Source of the DNA: Spongilla lacustris
Lineage: Eukaryota > Porifera > Demospongiae > Spongillida > Spongillidae
Direction: 5' to 3'
NCBI GenBank assembly: GCA_949361645.1
Contig: OX442421.1
Location: forward strand, 1,390,501-1,454,500
DNA: 64,000 bases
Below are positions 11,554 through 23,014 of the stretch, piece by piece (positions within the stretch are counted from its first letter, which is position 1; every line of letters begins with the position of its first letter). Under the pieces are notes generated by a model, which did no database searches, was not told where the DNA came from, and was given only the letters and a program-made list of their open reading frames with translations. The position numbers were made by a program, and so were the translations under genes.

Positions 11554-14500
11554 CAGACTCTGTGCACGGTGTAAATAGTGACACTGGTACACTGGGTACA
11601 TGTCACCACAACAGACTCTATGCACGGTGTAAATAGTGACACTGGTACACTGGGTACATGTCACCACAACAGACTCTGTGCACGGTGTAAATAGTGACAC
11701 TGGTACACTGGGTACATGTCACCACAACAGACTCTATGCACGGTGTAAATAGTGACACTGGTACACTGGGTACATGTCACCACAACAGACTCTGTGCACG
11801 GTGTAAATAGTGACACTGGTACACTGGGTACATGTCACCACAACAGACTCTGTGCACGGTGTAAATAGTGACACTGGTACACTGGGTACATGTCACCACA
11901 ACAGACTCTGTGCACGGTGTAAATAGTGACACTGGTACACTGGGTACATGTCACCACAACAGACTCTGTGCACGGTGTAAATAGTGACACTGGTACACTG
12001 GGTACATGTCACCACAACAGACTCTGTGCACGGTGTAAATAGTGACACTGGTACACTGGGTACATGTCACCACAACAGACTCTGTGCACGGTGTAAATAG
12101 TGACACTGGTACACTGGGTACATGTCACCACAACAGACTCTGTGCACGGTGTAAATAGTGACACTGGTACGCTGGGTACATGTCACCACAACAGACTCTG
12201 TGCACGGTGTAAATAGTGACACTGGTACACTGGGTACATGTCACCACAACAGACTCTGTGCACGGTGTAAATAGTGACACTGGTACGCTGGGTACATGTC
12301 ACCACAACAGACTCTGTGCACGGTGTAAATAGTGACACTGGTACACTGGGTACATGTCACCACAACAGACTCTGTGCACGGTGTAAATAGTGACACTGGT
12401 ACACTACATGGGTACATGTCACCACAACAGACTCTGTGCACGGTGTAAATAGTGAAACTGGTACACTGGGTACATGTCACCACAACAGACTGTGCACGGT
12501 GTAAATAGTGACACTGGTACACTGGGTACATGTCACCACAACAGACTCTGTGCACGGTGTAAATAGTGACACTGGTACACTGGGTACATGTCACCACAAC
12601 AGACTCTGTGCATGGTGTAAATAGTGACACTGGTACACTGGGTACATGTCACCACAACAGACTCTGTGCACGGTGTAAATAGTGACACTGGTACACTGGG
12701 TACATGTCACCACAACAGACTCTGTGCATGGTGTAAATAGTGACACTGGTACACTGGGTACATGTCACCACAACAGACTCTGTGCACGGTGTAAATAGTG
12801 ACACTGGTACACTGGGTATATGTCACCACAACAGACTCTGTGCACGGTGTAAATAGTGACACTGGTACACTGGTACACTGAGTACATGTCACCACAACAG
12901 ACTGTGTGCACGGTGTAAACAGTGACACTGGTACACTGGGTACATGTCACCACAACAGACTCTGTGCACGGTGTAAATAGTGACACTGGTACACTGGGTA
13001 CATGTCACCACAACAGACTCTGTGCACGGTGTAAATAGTGACACTTGTACACTGGGTATATATCACCACAACAGACTCTGTGCACGGTGTAAATAGTGAC
13101 ACTAGTACACTGGGTACATGAACATGTCACCACAACAGACTCTGTGCACAGTGTAAATAGTGACACTGGTACACTGGGTACATGTCACCACAACAGACTC
13201 TGTGCACGGTGTAAATAGTGACACTGGTACACTGGGTACATGTACATGTACATGTCACCACAACAGACCCTGTGCACAGTGTAAATAGTGACACTGGTAC
13301 ACTGGGTACATGTCACCACAACAGACTCTGTGCACGGTGTAAATAGTGACACTGGTACACTGGGTATATGTCACCACAACAGACTCTGTGCACGGTGTAA
13401 ATAGTGAAACTGGTACACTGGTACACTGGGTACATGTCACCACAACAGACTGTGTGCACGGTGTAAATAGTGACACTGGTACACTGGGTACATGTCACCA
13501 CAACAGACTCTGTGCACAGTGTAAATAGTGACACAGGTGCACTGGGTACATGTCACCACAACAGACTCTGTGCACGGTGTAAATAGTGACACAGGTACAC
13601 TGGGTACATGTCACCACAACAGACTCTGTGCACGGTGTAAATAGTGACACTGGTACACTGGGTACATGTCAGCACAACAGACTCTGTGCACGGTGTAAAT
13701 AGTGACACTTGTACACTGGGTATATATCACCACAACAGACTCTGTGCACGGTGTAAATAGTGACACTAGTACACTGGGTACATGAACATGTCACCACAAC
13801 AGACTCTGTGCACAGTGTAAATAGTGACACTGGTACACTGGGTACATGTCACCACAACAGACTCTGTGCACGGTGTAAATAGTGACACTGGTACACTGGG
13901 TACATGTACATGTACATGTCACCACAACAGACTCTGTGCACGGTGTAAATAGTGACACTGGTACACTGGGTACATGTCACCACAACAGACTCTGTGCACG
14001 ATGTAAATAGTGACACTGGTACACTGGGTACATGTCACCACAACAGACTCTGTGCACGGTGTAAATAGTGACACTGGTACACTGGGTACATGTCACCACA
14101 ACAGACTCTATGCACGGTGTAAATAGTGACACTGGTACACTGGGTACATGTCACCACAACAGAATCTGTGACCAGTGTAAATAGTGACACTGGTACACTG
14201 GGTACATGTCACCACAACAGACTGTGCACGGTGTAAATAGTGACACTGGTACACTGGGTACATGTCACCACAACAGACTCTGTGCACGGTGTAAATAGTG
14301 ACACTGGTACACTGGGTACATGTCACCACAACAGACTCTATGCACGGTGTAAATAGTGACACTGGTACACTGGGTACATGTCACCACAACAGACTCTGTG
14401 ACCAGTGTAAATAGTGACACTGGTACACTGGGTACATGTCACCACAACAGACTGTGCACGGTGTAAATAGTGACACTGGTACACTGGGTACATGTCACCA

Positions 14501-15830
14501 CAACAGACTCTGTGCATGGTGTAAATAGTGACACTGGTACACTGGGTACATGTCACCACAACAGACTCTGTGCACGGTGTAAATAGTGACACTGGTACAC
14601 TGGTACACTGGGTACATGTCACCACAACAGACTCTGTGCACAGTGTAAATAGTGACACTGGTACACTGGTACACTGGGTACATGTCACCACAACAGACTC
14701 TATGCACGGTGTAAATAGTGACACTGGTACACTGGTACACTAGGTACATGTCACCACAACAGACTCTGTGCACGGTGTAAATAGTGACACTGGTACACTG
14801 GGTACATGTCACCACAACAGACTCTGTGCACGATGTAAATAGTGACACTGGTACACTGGTACACTCGGTACATGTCACCACAACAGACTCTGTGCACAGT
14901 GTAAATAGTGACACTGGTACACTGGTACACTAGGTACATGTCACCACAACAGACTCTGTGCACGGTGTAAATAGTGACACTGGTACACTGGGTACATGTA
15001 CATGTACATGTCACCACAACAGACTCTGTGCATGGTGTAAATAGTGACACTGGTACACTGGGTACATGTCACCACAACAGACTCTGTGCACGGTGTAAAT
15101 AGTGACACTGGTACACTGGGTACATGTCACCACAACAGACTGTGTGCAGGGTGTAAATAGTGACACTGGTACACTTTTACACTGGGTACATGTCACCACA
15201 ACAGACTCTGTGCACGGTGTAAATAGTGACACTGGTACACTGGGTACATGTCACCACAACAGACTCTATGCACGGTGTAAATAGTGACACTGGTACACTG
15301 GGTACATGTCACCACAACAGATTCTGTGCACGGTGTAAATAGTGACACTGGTACACTGGGTACATGTCACCACAACAGACTGTGTGCAGGATGTAAATAG
15401 TGACACTGGTACACTTTTACACTGGGTACATGTCACCACAACAGACTCTGTGCACGGTGTAAATAGTGACACTGGTACACTGGGTACATGTCACCACAAC
15501 AGACTCTGTGCACGGTGTAAATAGTGACACTGGTACACTGCAGCGTACATGTCACCACAACAGACTCTGTGCACAGTGTAAATAGTGACACTGGTACACT
15601 GGGTACATGTCACCACAACAGACTCTGTGCACGGTGTAAATAGTGACACTGGTACACTGCAGCGTACATGTCACCACAACAGACTCTATGCACGGTGTAA
15701 ATAGTGACACTGGTACACTGGGTACATGTCACCACAACAGACTCTGTGCACAGTGTAAATAGTGACACTGGTACACTGGGACTCTGTGCACGGTGTAAAT
15801 AGTGACACTGGTACACTGGTGTACATGTGT
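11554..15830 (-). repeat. 58-bp satellite array inside the right transposon copy
   Basis: About 72 copies of the same 58-bp unit as at 2878-7705, in opposite orientation, starting roughly 110 bp downstream of the transposase stop. It has its own length variants, such as units with GCAGCGTACATG near 15540 and 15660, and blocks of about 490-650 bp that repeat as groups (for example 13020-13260 against 13690-13920). This shows local amplification after the two arrays separated. Confidence 0.95.
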
Positions 15831-15945
15831 GTGGTGACACCAATTTTTGAACATGGTGATGATGTAACAGATATAGAAACACAGAGCACCTCACCATGTG
15901 TGATGAACATGGATCCAGGAGGAGGAGGTCCCTTTAGATTGCTAG

Positions 15946-18621
15946 TCATGTACCATTGTGGGTGTGCTTAATGTGAGTATGCAATGCAGTTTGAGTGCCA
16001 TATTTCAAGGGACACTGGGAACAGGAAAACTTTCTATCAATTTCAGATTTTTTCCTACGCCTGCGCTTGCAGGGTGGACCCTGGCTTCCTTCGTCAACAC
16101 TGGCATTGTCCGCCTTAGTGACATCACGGTGTTCATCACCTGGAACAGCAGGCTGCTTGTGAGCTGTGTTCTTTTTGTGCAGGGACAGGGCTGAGCTACT
16201 GGCATACTTATTGCCACATACAGTGCACTGGAAGGCAAGGATTAGTTCAGACCTGGATCTGCGTTTCCTCCTGCCAGAAACACAGCTATTGCCTTCGTCT
16301 TGCATATCACTGTGAGTGTCATCTGCAGACTCCTGGCCCTCAACAGTAGGTGGGTCAGGAATGGCATTAGAAGGACCTGGTTGGTCACTGTCTGGAACTC
16401 CAGGTGTTTCGGAAGAGTTGATAGCAGTGCCTGGTGTAGGCTTTGGACATACCCTGTCCCTCTTCTTTGGGTCACGAATGTATTCCCTCACCTTCTCATA
16501 CAGGTACAGTGACCGCATCAGGGACAATCCATTGGGGCTAATAACAGGTGGCATCACTTGGTTCTGATAAGCCTCCTGTATGTCCTTTATGGCCACTCCA
16601 GCCCTCAGCATGGTTACCTCGGTGGGGTTTGTGTCCGATGGCAAGGTCTTCATTTTCATGACACCAGGGTGTTCTCGGTCAAACTCAAATGTATGGTAGC
16701 GGCCAAAGCCAACCAGAGGCCCAAACCACTGGCCCAAGAAGGCATTCCAGTCATGGTACTGCCAGTCCTGGTACAGTTGTGGCACACAAGTGACGTTCTG
16801 GCCACACTGCCGGACACAGTCAGCTAGGTCATCCATATCATCTACATGGTCCTGTCTTCGGTAGTACTTCTTGAACAGGCCAAAGTAGGAATCGGGTCGA
16901 AACTTTGTGTGCCCAGGTAGCATGAAGTTCAGCTGGATGGTGTCATGTTGTCCAGTGATCACCCGCCAGGCCAGGTACCACATCATGGTGGTGTTCTTGT
17001 TCTGGCCCACACAGTTGTCGGCCTGAAGTGTTACACGCCTCTCTCCCAGTCCATGTAGGTGGAAGAATGCATGCACCAGGCTGACCACCACCACAGCACC
17101 CTTGCCGGCCTGCTCAGCCTCATCAATTAGGAAGAACACCTGGCGGCACAGCGGCTCACAACACACACCAAACACCTGGACCTTGCGAGGTGTCCTGAAA
17201 TAAAAAGTGCCCCTTTGTTGTGAGCTGTAGGGCAGTGACACCTGCTGGCAGTAGTCAAAGGAGTACTGCATCTGCATGTCCAGGTGCAGGGCTTGTGAGG
17301 TGAAGGGAACCATCAGGGCCCTGGATTCCAAGTGACCCAGGATCTGGTCACGCTCCTTCTGTCTCTTCCTTCCCCATTCCTTCTCAGCCTCCTCAATGTT
17401 TGCATTGTAGGCGTCACGAAATGCCTTGGCCTTAATGAGGTGCTGGTTGTAATTGACATTTATTGTTTTGCGCTGCTCATCAGAAAGGCTGTGCCTCAAA
17501 GTGACCAACATCTGATCACACTTGTCGCACAGATCGCTGCGTGCAGGTTGGATCTTGATGTTAGAACAGTATCTTCGCCACAGTCTAATAAATGACACGT
17601 ACTTCACCACACGTGCAGCAGGGGGTGTTGGAGGAGCCGGAGGAACGTTGAGCAAGGTGTACTGCCGCTTCAGCTGACTGGTAAGTCGGTAAGGGCAAAG
17701 TTGCTGTGGTGCTGGTGTGCTCCTGGACAGGGACTCCATGGCCTTGCAATACTCGGCATACACAGACTTTAGTGTTTTGCCACTCTCCAGAACATAGTCT
17801 CTGATCGTCCCTTGCAAACGACCAGGGTCAGGGAGGGCATTTATGCCAGCATAGTTCTCTATAAATCTGACCACCATTGTCTTGTCCAAACGAGAGAGGG
17901 CATGGCGAGGAGCCCTGCCACAGTTACCATGGGGATGGGGCTCAACATCAGAGTCAGAGCACACCTGCTGCTGCCAGCGCTTCAATGTACGGTAACTTGT
18001 GCCAATGACGGCACAGAAAGCATCCCTGCAGACAGGACTAGACCAGTCAAGGCGATACTGGAATGTATTTCGAGAACCAGATTTGTTCCGAATCATAGCT
18101 AGCATTCCATAAATAACAGCCTTTCTGGTTTTCTTGTCCAATCTGGATAATGTAAGTGCTCGTCTTTTGGGCAAGTCACCGTACTTCAATACACAGCTGT
18201 CTTTGCAGCACCCTCCTTTAGTGAGGTAGGCATTCAGCATGCGACAGGGGTGACACTGTCCCCGTGCTATTCTAGCTGGTACACCACCTGGGCCCTCGCT
18301 GACATCATCACCATCACCATCACCATCACAGTCGCTTCCGCTATCACCATCACACTCGCTCCTGCTATCATCATCACTGCCCTTATCGCTATCACCTCCA
18401 CCATCATCACTTTCACCATCACCGTCATCTCCGTCGCTTTCACCATCGTTGATTCCACCTTCACAGACATCGCTATAAATGCCGTCGAAATCATCACTTC
18501 CATATTCACCGTCGCCATTGTCACCACCGTTCTCAATCTCCTCATCCACGTCCAAATTATCGTACCATTCGAACTCGTCCGCTGAATGATACACGACGAG
18601 CTCGTCGTCAGACTTCGCCAT
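15946..18621 (-). CDS. Putative DDE/DDD-type transposase with C-terminal C2H2 zinc fingers (891 aa)
   Basis: An uninterrupted 891-codon frame. Residues 1-115 are extremely Asp/Gly/Ser-rich. A Cys/His cluster follows near 123-143 (CHPCRM, GGCCKDSC), then a Cys pair near 364-367 (LCDKC). The core carries three acidic positions in the order expected of an RNase H-fold transposase: ALHLDMQ near 448, LQADNCVGQNKN near 535 and LPGHTKFRPDSYFG near 577. The ADN..GQNKN plus GHTKF..D..FG signature is shared with many uncharacterised invertebrate proteins grouped, as I recall, under DUF7869. Two C2H2 fingers close the protein (CTVCGNKYASS with HKKNTAH; CSQCPLKYGTQ with HIKHTH), probably for DNA binding. 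Transposase function is inferred from the core plus the terminal-repeat context. The start is the ATG just after the leader intron and is conserved in the deleted copy. Confidence 0.7.
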   Translation of the reverse strand: MAKSDDELVVYHSADEFEWYDNLDVDEEIENGGDNGDGEYGSDDFDGIYSDVCEGGINDGESDGDDGDGESDDGGGDSDKGSDDDSRSECDGDSGSDCDGDGDGDDVSEGPGGVPARIARGQCHPCRMLNAYLTKGGCCKDSCVLKYGDLPKRRALTLSRLDKKTRKAVIYGMLAMIRNKSGSRNTFQYRLDWSSPVCRDAFCAVIGTSYRTLKRWQQQVCSDSDVEPHPHGNCGRAPRHALSRLDKTMVVRFIENYAGINALPDPGRLQGTIRDYVLESGKTLKSVYAEYCKAMESLSRSTPAPQQLCPYRLTSQLKRQYTLLNVPPAPPTPPAARVVKYVSFIRLWRRYCSNIKIQPARSDLCDKCDQMLVTLRHSLSDEQRKTINVNYNQHLIKAKAFRDAYNANIEEAEKEWGRKRQKERDQILGHLESRALMVPFTSQALHLDMQMQYSFDYCQQVSLPYSSQQRGTFYFRTPRKVQVFGVCCEPLCRQVFFLIDEAEQAGKGAVVVVSLVHAFFHLHGLGERRVTLQADNCVGQNKNTTMMWYLAWRVITGQHDTIQLNFMLPGHTKFRPDSYFGLFKKYYRRQDHVDDMDDLADCVRQCGQNVTCVPQLYQDWQYHDWNAFLGQWFGPLVGFGRYHTFEFDREHPGVMKMKTLPSDTNPTEVTMLRAGVAIKDIQEAYQNQVMPPVISPNGLSLMRSLYLYEKVREYIRDPKKRDRVCPKPTPGTAINSSETPGVPDSDQPGPSNAIPDPPTVEGQESADDTHSDMQDEGNSCVSGRRKRRSRSELILAFQCTVCGNKYASSSALSLHKKNTAHKQPAVPGDEHRDVTKADNASVDEGSQGPPCKRRRRKKSEIDRKFSCSQCPLKYGTQTALHTHIKHTHNGT

Positions 18622-18630
18622 ATCGTTTAT

Positions 18631-18707
18631 CTACACAGAAGATAACGAATAACAACTGTCTATCATAGGCAACATTGTATTAAAAACATTCTGATTTCAA
18701 TACTCAC
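18631..18707 (-). other. Putative 5'-leader intron of the intact transposase gene
   Basis: On the minus strand, ACG|GTGAGTATT at 18707 and CTTCTGTGTAG at 18631 bracket a 77-bp intron that ends 9 bp before the ATG. The junctions are identical to those in the left copy. Confidence 0.45.
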
Positions 18708-19219
18708 CGTCTTTTGTCGATAAATAAATCGTATCCTGCTTTGTAGGTGTGGCTAGGTTAATAAAGTCCCAACCCACAGGAAATAGTTGAATATTCATGT
18801 ACTTCGGTGAATGGAAGCGGTTCATGCACATGCAACGGCGCGATTCGAGCGGGAAACTTGTACCAACTTTGCGCCGCTGTATCTCCATAACGGATGACAT
18901 AAAAATTAACGAACAGAACAAATCGATAGGTATAGGACCTCTGTACCTACAAACCGAATTTGAGGCGAATTGATTACTCCTACCTAAAGTTATGGCGGAT
19001 TTGAGCCCGATGGGGTATCGAACGTTGCAATACTGGCACGGAGCAAGTGCAAGACTCCAAAATGTATTATACCATAGGGAAATGGTGTAGTATGAAGTGT
19101 TGAAAATAGGAAGTTGATAGCATTAACCGTTAGGAAGATATAGCAATTCAAAAGAGAAGCATTTTTATAACATTTTATATATATATACGAAGGGCCATTT
19201 TGTCGGAAACTGTCCCATA

Positions 19220-21482
19220 TATATATAAAAAAAAAAATAATGATAATAATAATTCATGGTAATCCAATTTTAATAATGCAGTTCGTCCTTAGTCACTGTA
19301 TATTCATAAAATCATTTAGAGTGATAACCCCATTAAGGAGTTATATTCTTTTAAAAGCGCTGCGTTCTTTCGTGGACACCCGGTATATAGACCAATAAAC
19401 AGCATTTCTGTGCCTTGGGGCCACCCTTGGCCTGCATTATATATGTACAAATACATGCTGCAGTAACTGATTGTCATGCAGGTGCATGAAACAACTCCGC
19501 ATGTTGCACAAAGACATCCATGCATGCATAGGATACCTGCTTTAATAAGCCATCTCACCCACACCACTTAACCCTCCTTTTTATCACACCCCTACTAGAA
19601 TGTCATCTTTCCGTTACATCAATACCATCATATACCATGCACAGCCACGTTCCATTTTCACCCTCTCCACCTCACATCATACCGCTTCCTAGCTACCCAC
19701 CCCCTCACCTACTATGAGGTGTGATGGTATGGTGTAAGTATAGTGGTAGGGAGAGATGCTGCATAGCTACATTGCCATTGTGCTCAAACGACAGATACTG
19801 TTCAACTTGTGTCCCAGATTGAGACATTCACTGTCCACGCATGGTTTTATATAAAATACATTTTAAAGTGGTACAGGATATGCCTCTCTCGGGCCCATTA
19901 AAGTTACCATTTACCTACATAAGAATTTTTTAAAAATAAAAGTGATGCGGTTTTTATCACCATAAGGTTGTTGTAGCTAAAGATCTGTAGTGTGCTTCAT
20001 GATTTTAATATATACAAATACAACATACTGGCTGTATAAATAAGAGTGTTAATAGCGATTAAGTACAAGTACATCACAGGAAGGCATAAGAATCCAACTA
20101 TTATTATCAGGATAGTTTCACAATGCAAACACTCATGAATATTGCTTCTAATGACAGCTGCATAGGATTTCTCAAATGTTGTTATCTATTGAATGGGAGG
20201 GGAGGAGAAAGAATAATGGACAGGTTTTCAGTGATATAAGTGCCACTCCTTTATCCCAGCTTCCACCACACTTTGCAGGCATACCATAATAGTCAAGGTT
20301 CTGCATGACCACATTAGATGGAAGAAGAGATGTAATTACGGAGGAGACATACGTATCCAGTTGCTGGCTTGGTACTCTATCTGCTGACATGTTTAGCACA
20401 CCTAATGTGCCAGCAGGCCTATTTATTTAACCTATACATGTATGTAGAACTCTGCATCTTACATCTGATAAAGGTACAGCTAAAACACACAGGTACAATA
20501 GGAAATCCTTCCCTTGTGTGTGGTGGTGGTTTGTATGGTCAACTATAGTGCAGAAAGGGGTGGTAGGGATAAAAGTGGCATGGGTGTCAACATATCATAA
20601 TAAGTATGCCATTGTATTATCAATCATCACCCCCACCTACATGTACAGGGCCAGTGAGAGCGGTAGTGAGTCCTGGGGTAACATTTTTGGCCCCCCTCCT
20701 TGAGATTGGGAGATTATCCTACATACCACCAATCACTTTTTTGATAGAGAAGTTTTGGATTTACTTGTTCCCCTAATTTTTTTTCTCTGCCAGGAGTGTT
20801 CAGTCAATATAATATATGGCTTAGTGTATTCGTTGCAATGCATCAGACGCTTAGATTCCTCTTATCAGTATCTGCTTTGCTAGGAAATGTAAAAGCTTAA
20901 AGCCTCCCTCTATGTACAAAGTGGGCTATGGTATCCCTTCCCACCCTGGCTACATTTGAGACCAGTCTGTTTGGCTGTCTCTGCACAGCCAGGCAGCTGC
21001 CTACTCTCACAAATACCAGAAGTACATGTATGCCAATGCATGCCCAATCAATGATATGAACATATTGCATGACCCCAAAATCAAAATCATGTACTGGATT
21101 GCATCATTATGTTGCACCAAAGGCCAGCCATGGGTCTGGGCCTATGAACCTGTCAGGCCTATTGATTATCTAGTGTTTACTATGTAGTTTTATTATGTTG
21201 TATTCAGGGGACCCAACGATTGCAATCCTTATCAACTGTGCAGTGGTACAAGTGCATCCATGTAGGGCTTGGCAGGGGGAGGGGCTGTGGTATCCCATCC
21301 TGGCTAGAAAGGGGGTAGGGGGGGGGGCTGTGAGGTATGCCTATGTGGATCTAGCTGCTACCACCTCTCCCCACCCCCTCCTTTGATCTACTATAATGGT
21401 ACCACATACATATGTACACTCTAGTGGCTTCATGTTTTTGAATGGTGTTGTTGATCACCATGAACTATTGTATCCACTCCAG
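19220..21482. other. Mostly non-coding, with one unrecognised exon-like ORF
   Basis: A poly-A/ATAATA stretch at 19230-19255 follows the transposon end. On the minus strand 20438-20172 is open and reads GTLGVLNMSADRVPSQQLDT onward to DYYGMPAKCGGSWDKGVAL. Its composition looks like a coding exon, but I cannot name the family and see no clear donor. The segment 21255-21330 is an older relative of the G-rich intron sequence in the ankyrin units. Nothing else stands out. Confidence 0.3.
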
Positions 21483-22781
21483 TATGGTAATACTCCATTA
21501 CACTTTGCTGCAATGGAAGGTCATACTACTTGTTTAGAACATCTCCTTTCCACTCCTGGTATTGATGTGAACATTAAGAATGAGGTAAGTTGGTCATAAA
21601 GTGTGTAAATCTCAATGAAGGCCATAACATTGTCTGGTATCCCTCCCACCCTGGCTAGGGGGAGTGGGTGTGATATCCCTCCCACTGTGGCTAGGGGGAG
21701 GGGCTGTAGTACCCCTCCCACCATGGCTAGAGAGAGGGGAAAGTTGTTGTTTGTTCATGGTGTTCAAGGCTTAACAGTTCTGCTACCACCTCTCCCCACC
21801 CCCACGTACCACATTCATATGTACACTTTAGTGGCTTCATGTTTTTGAATGGTGTACCATGAACTATTGTATCCACTCCAGTATGGTAATACTCCATTAC
21901 ACTTTGCTGCAATGGAAGGTCATACTACTTGTTTAGAACATCTCCTTTCCACTCCTGGTATTGATGTGAACATTAAGAATGAGGTAAGTTGGTCATAAAG
22001 TGTGTAAATCTCAATGAAGGCCATAACATTGTCTGGTATCCCTCCCACCCTGGCTAGGGGGAGTGGGTGTGATGTCCCTCCCACTGTGGCTAGGGGGAGG
22101 GGCTGTAGTACCCCTCCCACCATGGCTAGAGAGAGGGGAAAGTTGTTGTTTGTTCATGGTGTTCAAGGCTTAACAGTTCTGCTACCACCTCTCCCCACCC
22201 CCACATACCACATTCATATGTACACTTTAGTGGCTTCATGTTTTTGAATGGTGTACCATGAACTATTGTACCCACTCCAGGATGATGAAACTCCATTACA
22301 CTTTGCTGCAAGGGAAGGTCATACTACTTGTTTGGAACATCTCCTTTCCACTCCTGGTATTGATGTGAACATTAAGGATGAGGTAAGTTGGTCATAAAGT
22401 GTGTAAATCTCAATGAAGGCCATAACATTGTCTGGTATCCCTCCCACCCTGGCTAGGGGGAGTGGGTGTGATATCCCTCCCACTGTGGCTAGGGGGAGGG
22501 GCTGTAGTACCCCTCCCACCATGGCTAGAGAGAGGGGAAAGTTGTTGTTGGTTCATGGTGTTCAAGGCTTAACAGTTCTGCTACCACCTCTCCCCACCCC
22601 CACGTACCACATTCATATGTACACTTTAGTGGCTTCATGTTTTTGAATGGTGTACCATGAACTATTGTACCCACTCCAGTATGGTGAAACTCCATTACAC
22701 CTTGCTGCAAGGGAAGGTCAATCTACTTGTGTGGAACACCTCCTTTCCTCTCCTGGTATTGATGTGAACATTAAGAATGTG
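21483..22781 (+). CDS. Four tandem ankyrin-repeat exons of an ankyrin-repeat protein (partial gene)
   Basis: Four 102-bp exons occur at 21483-21584, 21882-21983, 22281-22382 and 22680-22781. Each is preceded by CCACTCCAG and followed by GTAAGTTGGTCATAA. Each encodes one 34-residue ankyrin repeat with the core TPLHFAA.EGHTTCLEHLL and a PGIDVNIKN turn. Both ends are phase 0, so any number of units can be spliced in frame. The first two exons are identical. The third (DDETPLHFAAREG) and fourth (YGETPLHLAAREGQ) differ slightly, and the last ends in NV instead of NE. Ankyrin repeats are protein-binding scaffolds. The rest of the gene is not visible, apart from a broken fifth repeat at 26857. Confidence 0.75.
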
Positions 22782-22795
22782 GTAAGTTGGTCATA
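21483..22795 (+). repeat. 399-bp tandem repeat, each unit one ankyrin exon plus intron
   Basis: The spacing between exon starts is 399, 399 and 399 bp. The 297-bp introns are nearly identical, including an internal short repeat (CTGGCTAGGGGGAG) and the text before the acceptor (TTCATGTTTTTGAATGGTGT). The first acceptor region has a slightly different spacing (an extra GTTGATCACC segment). Confidence 0.92.
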
Positions 22796-23014
22796 AGATG
22801 AGGACAATCGAAGCTGTTTTTGTCGGGCATCCATAATGGGCTCCATGTGGCGTATTACTCATGTAGAAGGTTCCAAATTCAGCTTGAAATGAGCCACAAA
22901 AAGTTCCTGTTTTAGCTGGAAGTCTGGATATGTAAAAATTTTGTAAACAACTATTACAACTTACTGAATATTAATGCTTCTTTAAAGTGTGAACCACAGG
23001 CCACACAGATTATA

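Larger units (their letters stand above)
1198..19219. repeat. 18-kb inverted duplication formed by two head-out copies of one DNA transposon
   Basis: The left boundary GGGACAGTTTCCGACAAAAT at 1198 is repeated in reverse complement at 19219, reading inwards. From there the two arms match through the leader, the transposase start, the transposase C-terminus, a 58-bp satellite array and a shared right end. The arms are 1198-8018 (+) and 11431-19219 (-). The spacer 8019-11430 is not visibly palindromic. The flanks on both sides are ATATAT-rich, so a target-site duplication cannot be called. The pair could be two independent inserts, a composite element moved by its outer ends, or an inverted duplication of one insert. 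The lesion differences between the arms show they have diverged. Confidence 0.75.
11431..19219 (-). mobile_element. DNA transposon with intact transposase-like gene and embedded satellite (right arm)
   Basis: Read on the minus strand, the order is outer end (19219), 600-bp leader with a spliceable intron (18707-18631), transposase-like ORF (18621-15946), 58-bp satellite array, and a roughly 100-bp right segment ending CTGCACTAC at 11431. The same order in the left copy defines the element. Only one type of terminal sequence (GGGACAGTTTCC) is evident, at the outer ends of the pair. I could not find its inverted mate near 11431 or 8018. The true inner ends are therefore unclear, and the 1198-19219 block may move as one unit. 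Confidence 0.7.

Noticed and set aside
15958..18585. Plus-strand frames opposite the transposase
   Set aside because: They are antisense shadows of the 891-codon frame, including the Thr/Ile-rich one opposite its Asp-rich repeat region.
18697..18921. Separate 74-codon gene upstream of the transposase
   Set aside because: It overlaps the leader and the donor of the leader intron. It is not in frame after splicing and is best seen as untranslated leader.
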